In this document: positions 54,528-62,760 of the stretch, in pieces
Numbering within the stretch: the stretch's first letter is position 1
Layout of the letters: every line of letters begins with the position of its first letter
Source: Pseudanabaena sp. Salubria-1
GTDB taxonomy: Bacteria; Cyanobacteriota; Cyanobacteriia; Pseudanabaenales; Pseudanabaenaceae
Assembly (NCBI GenBank): GCA_023336205.1
Contig: JALQCR010000036.1
Coordinates: forward strand, 1 to 64,000
Direction: 5' to 3'
Length of the DNA stretch: 64,000 bases
Notes under the pieces: generated by a model
What the model saw: only the letters and a program-made list of their open reading frames with translations
Databases searched by the model: none
What the model was told of the DNA's origin: nothing
Made by a program: the position numbers and the translations under genes

Positions 54528-55613
54528 TCACCTTAATTTCTCGGTTTGATTAATAAAATAATCGTGAAATTCTTGGATGTTGAGCGATCGCGTTGAGTTG
54601 CCAGAGCGGATATAGAATTCTATGCCTTTTTCTGATTTTAAAAATGCTGCTTGTGGGGATTTGCGAACATACACGCCGCAGACATCTTGATCGTTGATTT
54701 TGACAAATCGAAGTTTTAAATAGGGTAGAAATTTTTTGCCGATGTTAGTCTCAATAAGCTGTACAAGATGTCTTTCAAATTGATCAAGATTTCGATTACT
54801 TAAACAATCTAAGTCTTTGGACAGTCCAAAAATCTTGCCATCGTCTTCAACTCCAATCAATAAAGTTCCACCATCAGCATTTAAGAAAGCGGCGATGGTT
54901 TTGAGGACGCTAAGTTGTAATTTTTTGTTTTCTTTGTTCTCTCGCACATCCCATTGCAGTGAACTTTTGAGTTCTAGTTTGTCACTTTCACCTAGTTGGA
55001 TTAGTTCTGAGATTGGTCGTAGGTCGCCAATTTTCTTAATGGTTGTCGTAAATCTTCGGAGTTTTCTTTCTTCTAAGCGTTGGTATAGTTCCTCTTCTGT
55101 ATCTGCCGATTCGATGACAACTTGATTAGCTATCGCGATGTATTGCCCCCAATATTTAGCTTCTAGATCTTGCTGATTTTCTTCAAACCATTGTTGATTG
55201 GAGAGATTGCCCCAGCGATTGAGATAGGCGATCGCTTCTTGAATCGAGTCATTGAGAGTATCAAATGCGTTACCTGTGGGCGGATTTTTGGATATGTAGT
55301 CCCAAGCTTTTGATTTCCAAGCGCGATAGCAGTCTTCTAATGACTCATTGGCGGTAAAAATAATTACGACTGAGGATAGGTTGTGCTGCTGTACCCAATC
55401 AAGAATCGTAAAACCTGCATCAACCTCATCGTACATCCGCATATCTGATATCACTACATCAAAGGGAGATTCTAGTTTTTCTAAGGCTTCTGATGTGGTG
55501 GTGGCGGTAACGATTTCCTGATAGCCAAAGTCTTCCCGTAACCACGTTAGTAATTCATTCAAGTTATTGGCTCGGTCTTCGATTACTAAGAGATGGACGT
55601 TTTGGGTTTGCAT
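54528..55613 (-). CDS. Response regulator with AlbA_2 (Schlafen-type) output domain
   Basis: A 361-residue protein. Residues ~5-125 are a receiver: VHLLVIEDRANNLNELLTWL, FDVVISDMRMYDE (phospho-acceptor Asp ~57), IIFTANESLE and DYISKNPP (Lys). Residues ~205-330 are an AlbA_2 domain: ESDKLELKSSLQWDVREN, FLNADGGTLLIGVEDDGKIF, YIRSGNSTRSLN. AlbA_2 domains bind nucleic acids or act as transcription or defence modules. The upstream kinase gene ends 38 bp before its ATG, so the pair forms a two-component system. The stop abuts an mnmG fragment. Confidence 0.85.
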   Translation of the reverse strand: MQTQNVHLLVIEDRANNLNELLTWLREDFGYQEIVTATTTSEALEKLESPFDVVISDMRMYDEVDAGFTILDWVQQHNLSSVVIIFTANESLEDCYRAWKSKAWDYISKNPPTGNAFDTLNDSIQEAIAYLNRWGNLSNQQWFEENQQDLEAKYWGQYIAIANQVVIESADTEEELYQRLEERKLRRFTTTIKKIGDLRPISELIQLGESDKLELKSSLQWDVRENKENKKLQLSVLKTIAAFLNADGGTLLIGVEDDGKIFGLSKDLDCLSNRNLDQFERHLVQLIETNIGKKFLPYLKLRFVKINDQDVCGVYVRKSPQAAFLKSEKGIEFYIRSGNSTRSLNIQEFHDYFINQTEKLR

Positions 55614-55651
55614 GGGTGATTTCTATTTTGGAATATTTCTACAATGTTTTG

Positions 55652-58204
55652 CTACGAGGCATTTGAGGATAGATAAGGTAAATATATCTGAAATCTTACA
55701 CCTTTACCTGCTTCGCCGACTTCCCGAATTTGTCCACCCATTTTTTTGATGGTTTTACGGGCAATAAATAGCCCTAAGCCACTACCTTTGTCTTCGGGCG
55801 ATGTGGTTTTTAGTGGTTGAAAGATCCATTCTTTTTTATCATTTGGTACGCCTTGACCGTTATCTGTAAATTCTATGTATAAAAATTTGCGATCGCCAGG
55901 GATACTAGGACTACTGATGGAAGGATTGATCAAATCACTAGAAACCATACGGATCGACAAATTTGGGTTGCCGTGATTGTGTTTGAGGGAGTTTTCTACA
56001 AGCTCATTGAGGATGCTTTTAATTTTTTCTTCATCACCATTAAATTCTGAGTCTGGATTACGAATGTCAAGACGAATACGCACACCATCAATGCGAGGTT
56101 GGCTTGTCCAGTTTGCTGGCTCCCATTTTTTAAATAATTGATGGACGAAGAAGCGTTCCCTACGAATGGTTTTACCTTCATTAAGCGATTTGAGATCATT
56201 GAGGGCGGTTTGGGTTAGCTTTAGCTGTAAAAGTAATTTTTCAAACTGTTGATATTGAGGATTTTCAGTCGTAAGTTTACGCATGGCGCGGCGAGTTTTG
56301 GACTCAATTACGGCGAGCTGATTGTTTACGTCGTCAGAAATGTCATGGGCAGTTTTGGAGACAATCTCTATTAACTCTTTGTAGTTACTATGGGAAACCT
56401 GTGCGATCGCAGCTTTTTCATTGGCTCTCTGACTGGCGATATCCTGTTGTAACTTTTCAAGGTCATTGACAATTTCTTTAACAAGAGGGTGTTCTCCTTC
56501 CATTCTCTTTAACAATCGATAGGAAATCGATCTCAGTACTGCAATTTCATTACCAATTTTGTGGTACATAGCGCGATAGAGCATTTCGATATCATCAATT
56601 TGCTCTTCATCGGCTCCAAACAACTCATAGGAAGTTTCTTCATCAGCGTTAAGGGCGATCGCTTTCATGGCTTCAGCATAGCGTGGTGAGTCTTCTTGAA
56701 TTTTGAGTAATAAATTAATTGCTTCTTGACTATTGGGATTTGTTGCTAAGAGGCTACGGGCGGCATAGAGAATAGTTTTATCTTGTTCGTCTGAGTTAGC
56801 GATCGCTTCGTCAAAAAACTGCTTTCCTAGGTCGATCTGACCTAATCGGTAATACAAGCGCCCAAGATTAAGTTGAAGAATAGTTAAATGATGAGGTTTT
56901 TGAGAAGTCAAGTCGATCCCTAAAAGAAGTGTAAGTGCTTCTTTGTATTTACCTTGACCTTCAAAATACTGTGCATATTTCAATCGGGCGTATGAGTTAT
57001 ATGGTTGAAGTTCAAGTAACCTCTCCCATTTTTCTTGTTGTGATAGAACATGGGCGTAATCATTAATTATTCTAAAATTATTATTTTCAATTAGAAGTGC
57101 TTCTTCAAAGATCTGACAAGATTTTGCATGATTGCCATAATTTGCTAAAGCTCGTGCATAGTTTCGCAATACAAAAATATCTTTTTCTTTTTCTTGCATT
57201 GCACGCTCAAACAAATCAAATGCCTGTTTGTATTTGTCTTGTTCAAACAATTGTCTGCCATAATCTATCACTATATTTGAATATTTAATCAGTGAAAAGT
57301 AGTCATTTGGATTTATTTTTATTGCATGACTAATCATGTTAAAAGCTTGATCGTACTTACCAATTTTTGAAAGAAAACTTGCATAATTAACTAGTGTAGA
57401 ATAACTATTTGAATCTAATTCTAATGCGCGATTAAATAGATTAAATGATTCCTCATACTTGGCTTGTTTAACCAAAGAGTTTGCATAGCTATTAATAATA
57501 GAGATGTCATTTTTGCTTGTATTCAAAGCTTTTTTAAATATTCTACTTGCTTTTTCATATTCACCTATTTTTAATAGTGTATTCGCATAATTATTGAAAG
57601 TAGAAATGTTGTTTTTACCTAAGTCTAAAACAATATCAAATAAATCAATTATTGCTCTGTTGTCCCCTTGTTTTGATAGTATACTAACGAAATTATTTAT
57701 AGTATGACCATCCTTTTTATCTAATTCCAAAGCTTTCGCAAACAATTTGTTTGCTTTTTCATATTCTTCTATTTTTGCCGCGCACCTACCATAAGATGAC
57801 AACAATTTAAGATTATTTGGCTCAACTTCTAAGATTTTGTCAAATGTTTTAAAAAGGTCAAGTATTTCTACAAATCTTTCTTGAGATATTAAAAGTTTAA
57901 TATAAGCAAAAATAACTGGAATTTTATTTGGCTCTAACTCCAAACATTTTTTGAACAATTCTTCAGCTTTGATATTCTGTTCAATATCTCTCATTGCCTT
58001 AGCATAATCAGCAATGATTTCAGCATTATTCGGATAAATCGCTAGAGCTTGATCAAATAATGCGATCGCCTCTTCCAACTTCCTAGCTTTAGCTAAATCT
58101 CTAGCTTTCTTACTCAGTTCCCTTGCCTTCGCTAAATCACTAGAATTAACTACTTCGCTAGAAGCATCTCTTTTATTTGTAACTTGCGAAGTAGAACTAG
58201 TCAT
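55652..58204 (-). CDS. Cytoplasmic TPR-repeat histidine kinase
   Basis: An 850-residue protein without membrane segments. Residues ~20-510 are about thirteen TPR-type helical repeats (ALAIYPNNAEIIADYAKAMR; ALELDSNSYSTLVNYASFLS). A helical linker follows, then a dimerisation segment with TAHDISDDVNNQLAVIESKT (probable phospho-acceptor His ~620), and a HATPase domain: LNELVENSLKHNHGN, FTDNGQGVPNDK, GSGLGLFIARKTIKKMGGQI. The TPR array probably senses a protein partner. It starts 52 bp after the mnmG stop and is followed by the REC-AlbA_2 gene. Confidence 0.88.
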   Translation of the reverse strand: MTSSTSQVTNKRDASSEVVNSSDLAKARELSKKARDLAKARKLEEAIALFDQALAIYPNNAEIIADYAKAMRDIEQNIKAEELFKKCLELEPNKIPVIFAYIKLLISQERFVEILDLFKTFDKILEVEPNNLKLLSSYGRCAAKIEEYEKANKLFAKALELDKKDGHTINNFVSILSKQGDNRAIIDLFDIVLDLGKNNISTFNNYANTLLKIGEYEKASRIFKKALNTSKNDISIINSYANSLVKQAKYEESFNLFNRALELDSNSYSTLVNYASFLSKIGKYDQAFNMISHAIKINPNDYFSLIKYSNIVIDYGRQLFEQDKYKQAFDLFERAMQEKEKDIFVLRNYARALANYGNHAKSCQIFEEALLIENNNFRIINDYAHVLSQQEKWERLLELQPYNSYARLKYAQYFEGQGKYKEALTLLLGIDLTSQKPHHLTILQLNLGRLYYRLGQIDLGKQFFDEAIANSDEQDKTILYAARSLLATNPNSQEAINLLLKIQEDSPRYAEAMKAIALNADEETSYELFGADEEQIDDIEMLYRAMYHKIGNEIAVLRSISYRLLKRMEGEHPLVKEIVNDLEKLQQDIASQRANEKAAIAQVSHSNYKELIEIVSKTAHDISDDVNNQLAVIESKTRRAMRKLTTENPQYQQFEKLLLQLKLTQTALNDLKSLNEGKTIRRERFFVHQLFKKWEPANWTSQPRIDGVRIRLDIRNPDSEFNGDEEKIKSILNELVENSLKHNHGNPNLSIRMVSSDLINPSISSPSIPGDRKFLYIEFTDNGQGVPNDKKEWIFQPLKTTSPEDKGSGLGLFIARKTIKKMGGQIREVGEAGKGVRFQIYLPYLSSNAS

Positions 58205-58255
58205 ATCAAAACCCTGCTTATCCTTAACGCATATTCTAAAATTAACAGAAACTAT

Positions 58256-60202
58256 CTACCTCGTCTTCGCTGCAATCCGATGCTGAATCTCTAGATAAAC
58301 CAACAAAGCATTCACATCCGCAGGATTCACGCCACCAATACGGCTAGCCTGTCCAATCGTCATCGGACGAATCTTGCTCAACTTCTCTCTTGATTCCTTA
58401 GAAAGAGTCTCGATCGCATTGTAGTCAATATCAGTTGGTAACTTGCGATCGCTATGTTTCGCGACCTCCTCGATTTGATGTGTTTGGCGCTGGATATAGC
58501 CCACATACTTGACTTCGATTTCCGCAGCCAGACGCTCAAATCGATTTAAGTCAGGATCGGCTAAGCCATAATGAATTAACTCTGCATAGTTAAACTTAGG
58601 ACGACGCAACAAATCGGAAAGAGTGATTGCTCCGCGAATTGCTTCACCAGTCTCGGCGGTAATCCGTTGCCCAAGTTCATCTTTTTCCTTCACGCGAGTT
58701 TCATTGAGACGTTTTACTTCTGCATAAACGCGCTCCTGCTTGTCGCAGAAAAGTTGCCAACGACGATCATCAACTAATCCAATCTCGCGTCCAATCGGCG
58801 TGAGTCTGCGATCGGCATTATCCGATCGCAAAATCAAGCGATATTCCGAACGGCTAGTCAACATCCGATAGGGCTCGCGCAATTCCTTCGTACAGAGATC
58901 ATCAATCAAAGTGCCGATGTAGCTGCTAGCCCTTGGTAACACGATCATCTCTTTCCCCTTTGCATAGAGCGCCGCATTCATACCTGCAATTAATCCTTGC
59001 GCAGCAGCCTCTTCATAGCCAGTAGTTCCATTAATTTGACCAGCACAAAATAGCCCTTCGATTAATTTGGTCATCAAGGTCGGATAACACTGAGTCGCAG
59101 GGATATAGTCATATTCCACAGCATAGGCAGCGCGAAGCATATGGCAATTCTCCAGCCCAGGGAGAGTTCGCAACATTTGCAATTGAATATTCTCAGGCAT
59201 TCCCGTAGAGAAGCCCTGAATATAAAGCTCAGGAATATCACGTCCCTCTGGCTCAATGAAAATTTGATGGCTCTCTTTGTCAGCAAAGCGAACAATTTTA
59301 TCTTCAATACTAGGACAATAGCGAGGGCCCTTGGCATCTATAAAGCCACCATAGACAGGCGTGAGATGAAGATTCTCGCGAATGATGCGATGGGTTTCCG
59401 CAGTGGTGCGCGTTAAATAACAATTCATCTGTTCCCGCTCTACCCATGCACTCGGATCGAAGCTGAACCAGTTATGCTCCGTATCTGATGGTTGGACTTC
59501 CATTTGGCTATAGTCCACACTGCGGCGATCGACTCTCGCTGGCGTTCCCGTTTTGAGGCGATCAGTGACAAAGCCCAAAGCATTTAGTGTCTCAGTGAGT
59601 CCTGCCACTGCAAATTCTCCAGCCCGACCAGCGGACATCGATCGATTGCCCACCCAGATCTTGCCATTGAGAAATGTGCCAGTTGTTAAAATTACAGCTT
59701 TGCAGCCATAACCCACGCCAAACTGGGTTTCGACTCCAATAATTCCTTGGTTAGCATCTAGCAATGTATTAATCACCGTTCCCTCGCGCACCGAGAGATT
59801 CGGCTCATTCTCAACTACCATTTTCATTTCGGCGGCATATTCGCGCTTGTCAGTTTGCGCTCGCAATGCCCAAACTGCGGGGCCACGAGAACTATTAAGA
59901 ATCCGCTTTTGCAAATAGGTGCGATCGGTAATCTTGCCAATTTCACCGCCAAGGGCATCGACTTCATGGACGAGTTGAGACTTAGCGAGCCCCCCAACGG
60001 CGGGGTTACAGGGTTGCCATGCAATGCGATCGAGGTTGAGAGTGAGGAGTAAAGTTTTGCAGCCCATTCTTGCCGAGGCGAGGGCGGCTTCACAGCCTGC
60101 ATGTCCTGCCCCAACGACAACTACTTCAAATTCATCAAGAAACTGCACTTGATTGGGCACTTGATTGGCTGAATTCATTGAATTACTCTTTATCTCGCTC
60201 AT
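58256..60202 (-). CDS. mnmG: tRNA uridine-5-carboxymethylaminomethyl modification enzyme MnmG
   Basis: MnmG (GidA) with MnmE makes cmnm5U at tRNA position 34, using FAD and a methylene-THF carbon. The 648-residue protein has the FAD fold VVVVGAGHAGCEAALASARM, CNPAVGGLAKSQLVHEVDAL, GRAGEFAVAGL, LKTGTPARVDRRS, ATQCYPTLM and the C-terminal SKIRPMTIGQASRIGGVNPA. ATG 60202. The N-terminal ~20 residues before FDEFEVVVVG-like start are an extension; a shorter start is possible. Its 3' end is duplicated twice downstream. Confidence 0.97.
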   Translation of the reverse strand: MSEIKSNSMNSANQVPNQVQFLDEFEVVVVGAGHAGCEAALASARMGCKTLLLTLNLDRIAWQPCNPAVGGLAKSQLVHEVDALGGEIGKITDRTYLQKRILNSSRGPAVWALRAQTDKREYAAEMKMVVENEPNLSVREGTVINTLLDANQGIIGVETQFGVGYGCKAVILTTGTFLNGKIWVGNRSMSAGRAGEFAVAGLTETLNALGFVTDRLKTGTPARVDRRSVDYSQMEVQPSDTEHNWFSFDPSAWVEREQMNCYLTRTTAETHRIIRENLHLTPVYGGFIDAKGPRYCPSIEDKIVRFADKESHQIFIEPEGRDIPELYIQGFSTGMPENIQLQMLRTLPGLENCHMLRAAYAVEYDYIPATQCYPTLMTKLIEGLFCAGQINGTTGYEEAAAQGLIAGMNAALYAKGKEMIVLPRASSYIGTLIDDLCTKELREPYRMLTSRSEYRLILRSDNADRRLTPIGREIGLVDDRRWQLFCDKQERVYAEVKRLNETRVKEKDELGQRITAETGEAIRGAITLSDLLRRPKFNYAELIHYGLADPDLNRFERLAAEIEVKYVGYIQRQTHQIEEVAKHSDRKLPTDIDYNAIETLSKESREKLSKIRPMTIGQASRIGGVNPADVNALLVYLEIQHRIAAKTR

Positions 60203-60309
60203 TGTCTGACAAACCTGACCAACAAAGGCTCATTCTACCCCAAAATCATTAGTGTCATATGTTATTCATTGAGATATGATTTGGGACAAATCAACCTTTG
60301 TCCACAGCC

Positions 60310-60646
60310 ATGCAACCTATTGCAGATGCACCACAATCTCTACCTAAAAAAGCGATCGCTACAAAAGCCATTGTCTGGGTTCTATTTTTGCTGTGGACGT
60401 TCTTACTGAGTGGGATTACTTGGGAAATCCAACATTCCTGTGCACCGATCATTGCTTGGAGCGACACATTACCTACCAAGTGCCATCCTCAAAAAGATCC
60501 CCATACTACTCAGCGATCGCAGATTCCCAATTGGTTGTCACATAACGATCTCAATGATCTCAATGATCTTGCCAGACCAAAACCGCTAGATCCTCCTCGC
60601 GACATGATTACATCCAATGCGATCGCAACTGCATCAGGTACAGCCA
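60310..60646 (+). pseudogene. Small membrane-protein gene, 5' part (IS-interrupted)
   Basis: From ATG 60310 it encodes MQPIADAPQSLPKKAIATKA, a hydrophobic helix (AIVWVLFLLWTFLLSGITW) and a polar region with a DLNDLNDL repeat, to ...ITSNAIATASGTA. Here an ISAs1-type element interrupts. Removing it with one 10-bp duplication restores a 148-residue protein that ends in a second hydrophobic stretch encoded at 61866-61975. No family is recognised. An in-frame TTG at 60298 is less likely. Confidence 0.78.
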
Positions 60647-61855
60647 CAGGGCAACCGCATAAAAAAGTGAATAAAATTAGGAGAAAATAACAAAAGCAAA
60701 ACAGCAATGAATAACCCAATCGAAGTCAGTTTGCTAAGACACTTTGAAGGAGTAGAAGACCCGCGAGATAATCGAGGAAAAGAGCATAACTTGCTAGACA
60801 TAATCGTAATCGCAATTTGTGCGGTGATTAGTGGGGGAGAAAACTGGGAAGACATAGCGCTATTTGGAGAATCAAAACAAGACTGGCTGGGAACATTTCT
60901 GCAATTACCGAATGGGATACCCTGTGATGACACATTTGCAAGAGTTTTTGCGCGACTGAACCCGCAACAGATGCAAAACAGCTTCATTAGTTGGGTGAAA
61001 TCAGTAAGTCAAGTGCTGAAGGGAGAGGTAGTAGCCATCGATGGCAAAACCTTGAAACACTCCTACGACCGAGGCGCAGACAAAGGTGCAATTCATATGG
61101 TGAGTGCATGGGCAAGCGCCAATCGATTGGTATTAGGGCAAAGTAAAGTTAATGAAAAATCCAACGAAATCACCGCAATACCAGAGTTATTAAAACTGCT
61201 GGATATTAATGGTTGTATTGTGACGATTGACGCAATGGGCTGCCAGAAAGAAATTGCCAGCCAAATCATAGAACAAGGAGCCGATTATGTCTTAGCACTC
61301 AAAGGTAATCAGGGAGGACTGTTTGAGGATGTACAGTGGTTATTTCAGCAAGCTATAAACACTGATTTTGTGGATGTAGACCATGACTTTTGCCAGTCCA
61401 TAGATAAAGGACATGGGCGTTTAGAAATTCGGCGTTGTTGGACTTTATCTAACTTGGATTACCTTACTCAATTGCCTTTATGGTCTGGTTTACAGACTAT
61501 TGCCCTAGTGCAGAGTGAACGCAGAATTAATGGGAAAGTCTCTACTGAAAATCGCTACTATATTTCTAGCTTGCCTTCTAATGCTGCTCTTATTGCCAAT
61601 GCTGTTCGTACTCATTGGTCGATTGAAAATTCTTTACATTGGGTTTTAGATGTCTCTTTTCACGAAGATGCTTCCCGTATTCGGAAAGATAATTCTCCTG
61701 AAAATATGGCGATGCTGCGTCACTTTGCTCTTAATCTCTTAAGTCGCGATAAGTCTTCTAAATTCAGTATGCGGGCGAAACGTAATAAGGCGGCTTGGGA
61801 TCTGGCTTATCTAAATCGTCTCCTTAACCTTTGACTTTTTTATGCGGTTGCCCTG
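60647..61855. mobile_element. ISAs1-family insertion sequence (1209 bp)
   Basis: The inverted ends share CAGGGCAACCGCATAAAAAA and are flanked by the perfect 10-bp direct repeat GGTACAGCCA (60637-60646 and 61856-61865), the duplication length expected of ISAs1. One plus-strand transposase gene is complete. The element lies within a membrane-protein gene and its precise removal restores that frame. Confidence 0.93.
60707..61834 (+). CDS. ISAs1-family transposase (DUF4338/H-repeat type)
   Basis: A 375-residue transposase: HFEGVEDPRDNRGKEHNLLD with the family's N-terminal domain, IVIAICAVISGGENWEDIAL, VVAIDGKTLKHSYDRG (first Asp), IVTIDAMGCQKEIASQIIEQ (second Asp), YVLALKGNQGGL, and IENSLHWVLDVSFHEDASRI (Glu). 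The frame is intact. H-repeat proteins of E. coli belong to the same family. The start ATG at 60707 lies 60 bp inside the left end. Confidence 0.93.
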   Translation: MNNPIEVSLLRHFEGVEDPRDNRGKEHNLLDIIVIAICAVISGGENWEDIALFGESKQDWLGTFLQLPNGIPCDDTFARVFARLNPQQMQNSFISWVKSVSQVLKGEVVAIDGKTLKHSYDRGADKGAIHMVSAWASANRLVLGQSKVNEKSNEITAIPELLKLLDINGCIVTIDAMGCQKEIASQIIEQGADYVLALKGNQGGLFEDVQWLFQQAINTDFVDVDHDFCQSIDKGHGRLEIRRCWTLSNLDYLTQLPLWSGLQTIALVQSERRINGKVSTENRYYISSLPSNAALIANAVRTHWSIENSLHWVLDVSFHEDASRIRKDNSPENMAMLRHFALNLLSRDKSSKFSMRAKRNKAAWDLAYLNRLLNL

Positions 61856-61865
61856 GGTACAGCCA

Positions 61866-61975
61866 TAGCGATCGTCTCTGCTGTAGCAGGAGCCCCTGCG
61901 ATCGTCACAGCTTGCCTCGGTGTAGCAATGTGGTTTTTCGTTAAATTTTTCATCAAAGTTGCCAGTGTCTCGTAA
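61866..61975 (+). pseudogene. Small membrane-protein gene, 3' part (IS-interrupted)
   Basis: Encodes IAIVSAVAGAPAIVTACLGV then AMWFFVKFFIKVASVS and a TAA, a strongly hydrophobic end. In frame with 60310-60646 after excision of the ISAs1-type element. As it stands it has no start. The next gene (62015) starts 39 bp after the stop and is probably in the same operon, so the insertion may be polar. Confidence 0.75.
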
Positions 61976-62014
61976 AGTGTAGGAGTTATCACTTCGACAT
62001 CACGAGGTATATCC

Positions 62015-62461
62015 ATGCAGTCTTCCTCCAAACCGAACGTTAGCACTTCTGATTCCAGTAAAGCCGTTCAGCAAAACCAACCCGCGCAAGTTACTGCCCC
62101 TTCCCCCGAACTTCAGGCAAAAAATATTGCTTCATCTGATGAGTCATCCAATGCTTCTGTCCTATCAAGGCTACGAGAACGCTGGAGTGCATTGTCTGGC
62201 GATCGCCTTCTTGTAACTGGGTTACTTGGCGTACTGGTGCTGACCATGTTTTTGTTCGCAAACAAAGGAAGCAACAACTGTATCTTTAGTTTTAGTAGTT
62301 GCAACCCGATCGCACCTGTCGCTACCGTACCAGTAATCTTATCTCTAGGAGCCAGTGCCGCTACTGTACTCGTATTAACTACAGCATTCGGAACCTCTGT
62401 AATGGTGGCGGTTGGAGCAGGATTTATGGTTGGTTGGATTGTCAGCCAATTCATGCATTGA
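62015..62461 (+). CDS. Small membrane protein, unknown function
   Basis: A 148-residue protein: a Ser/Gln-rich N-terminus (residues 1-55), then three hydrophobic segments (LLVTGLLGVLVLTMFLFANK; VPVILSLGASAATVLVLTTA; VMVAVGAGFMVGWIVSQFM). A Cys-flanked loop NNCIFSFSSCNP lies between the first two. I do not recognise a family. It has the same length (148 residues) and probable operon as the interrupted gene before it, suggesting partner membrane proteins. ATG start. Confidence 0.75.
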   Translation: MQSSSKPNVSTSDSSKAVQQNQPAQVTAPSPELQAKNIASSDESSNASVLSRLRERWSALSGDRLLVTGLLGVLVLTMFLFANKGSNNCIFSFSSCNPIAPVATVPVILSLGASAATVLVLTTAFGTSVMVAVGAGFMVGWIVSQFMH

Positions 62462-62568
62462 CTATGTATAGCGGGTTTCTGAAACCATTCCAGAATTGTC
62501 TAGATCCACCCATCTCCCCTTGTAAAGGCTACCTTGTATAAGTTAACTATCTACGTTTCGATTTATCT

Positions 62569-62652
62569 AAGCCCCCTAAATCCCCCAATTCTGGGGGACT
62601 TAGAAAGAATTTTATTTTCTTGTTCCCCCAGAATTGGGGGCTAGGGGGTGAT
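62569..62652. repeat. Inverted dispersed repeat before ABC gene
   Basis: AAGCCCCCTAAATCCCCCAA...GGGGGA at 62569-62598 is complemented at 62623-62652 (TCCCCCAGAATTGGGGGCTA). Each arm carries its own inner CCCCCAATTCTGGGGG hairpin. The DNA around it (62655-62760) is AT-rich with GGGGGATTGGGGGAGATCTC and may carry the promoter of the next gene. No gene is seen in the 299-bp gap. Confidence 0.8.
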
Positions 62653-62760
62653 TAATTGTTGACTTGACTGGGTTTTATGACTTGTGTGTAAAAGGTAGCT
62701 TTTCAAGGGGGATTGGGGGAGATCTCCTAGAATTTTTGACCGTAGAAAGTAATTCTTAAT

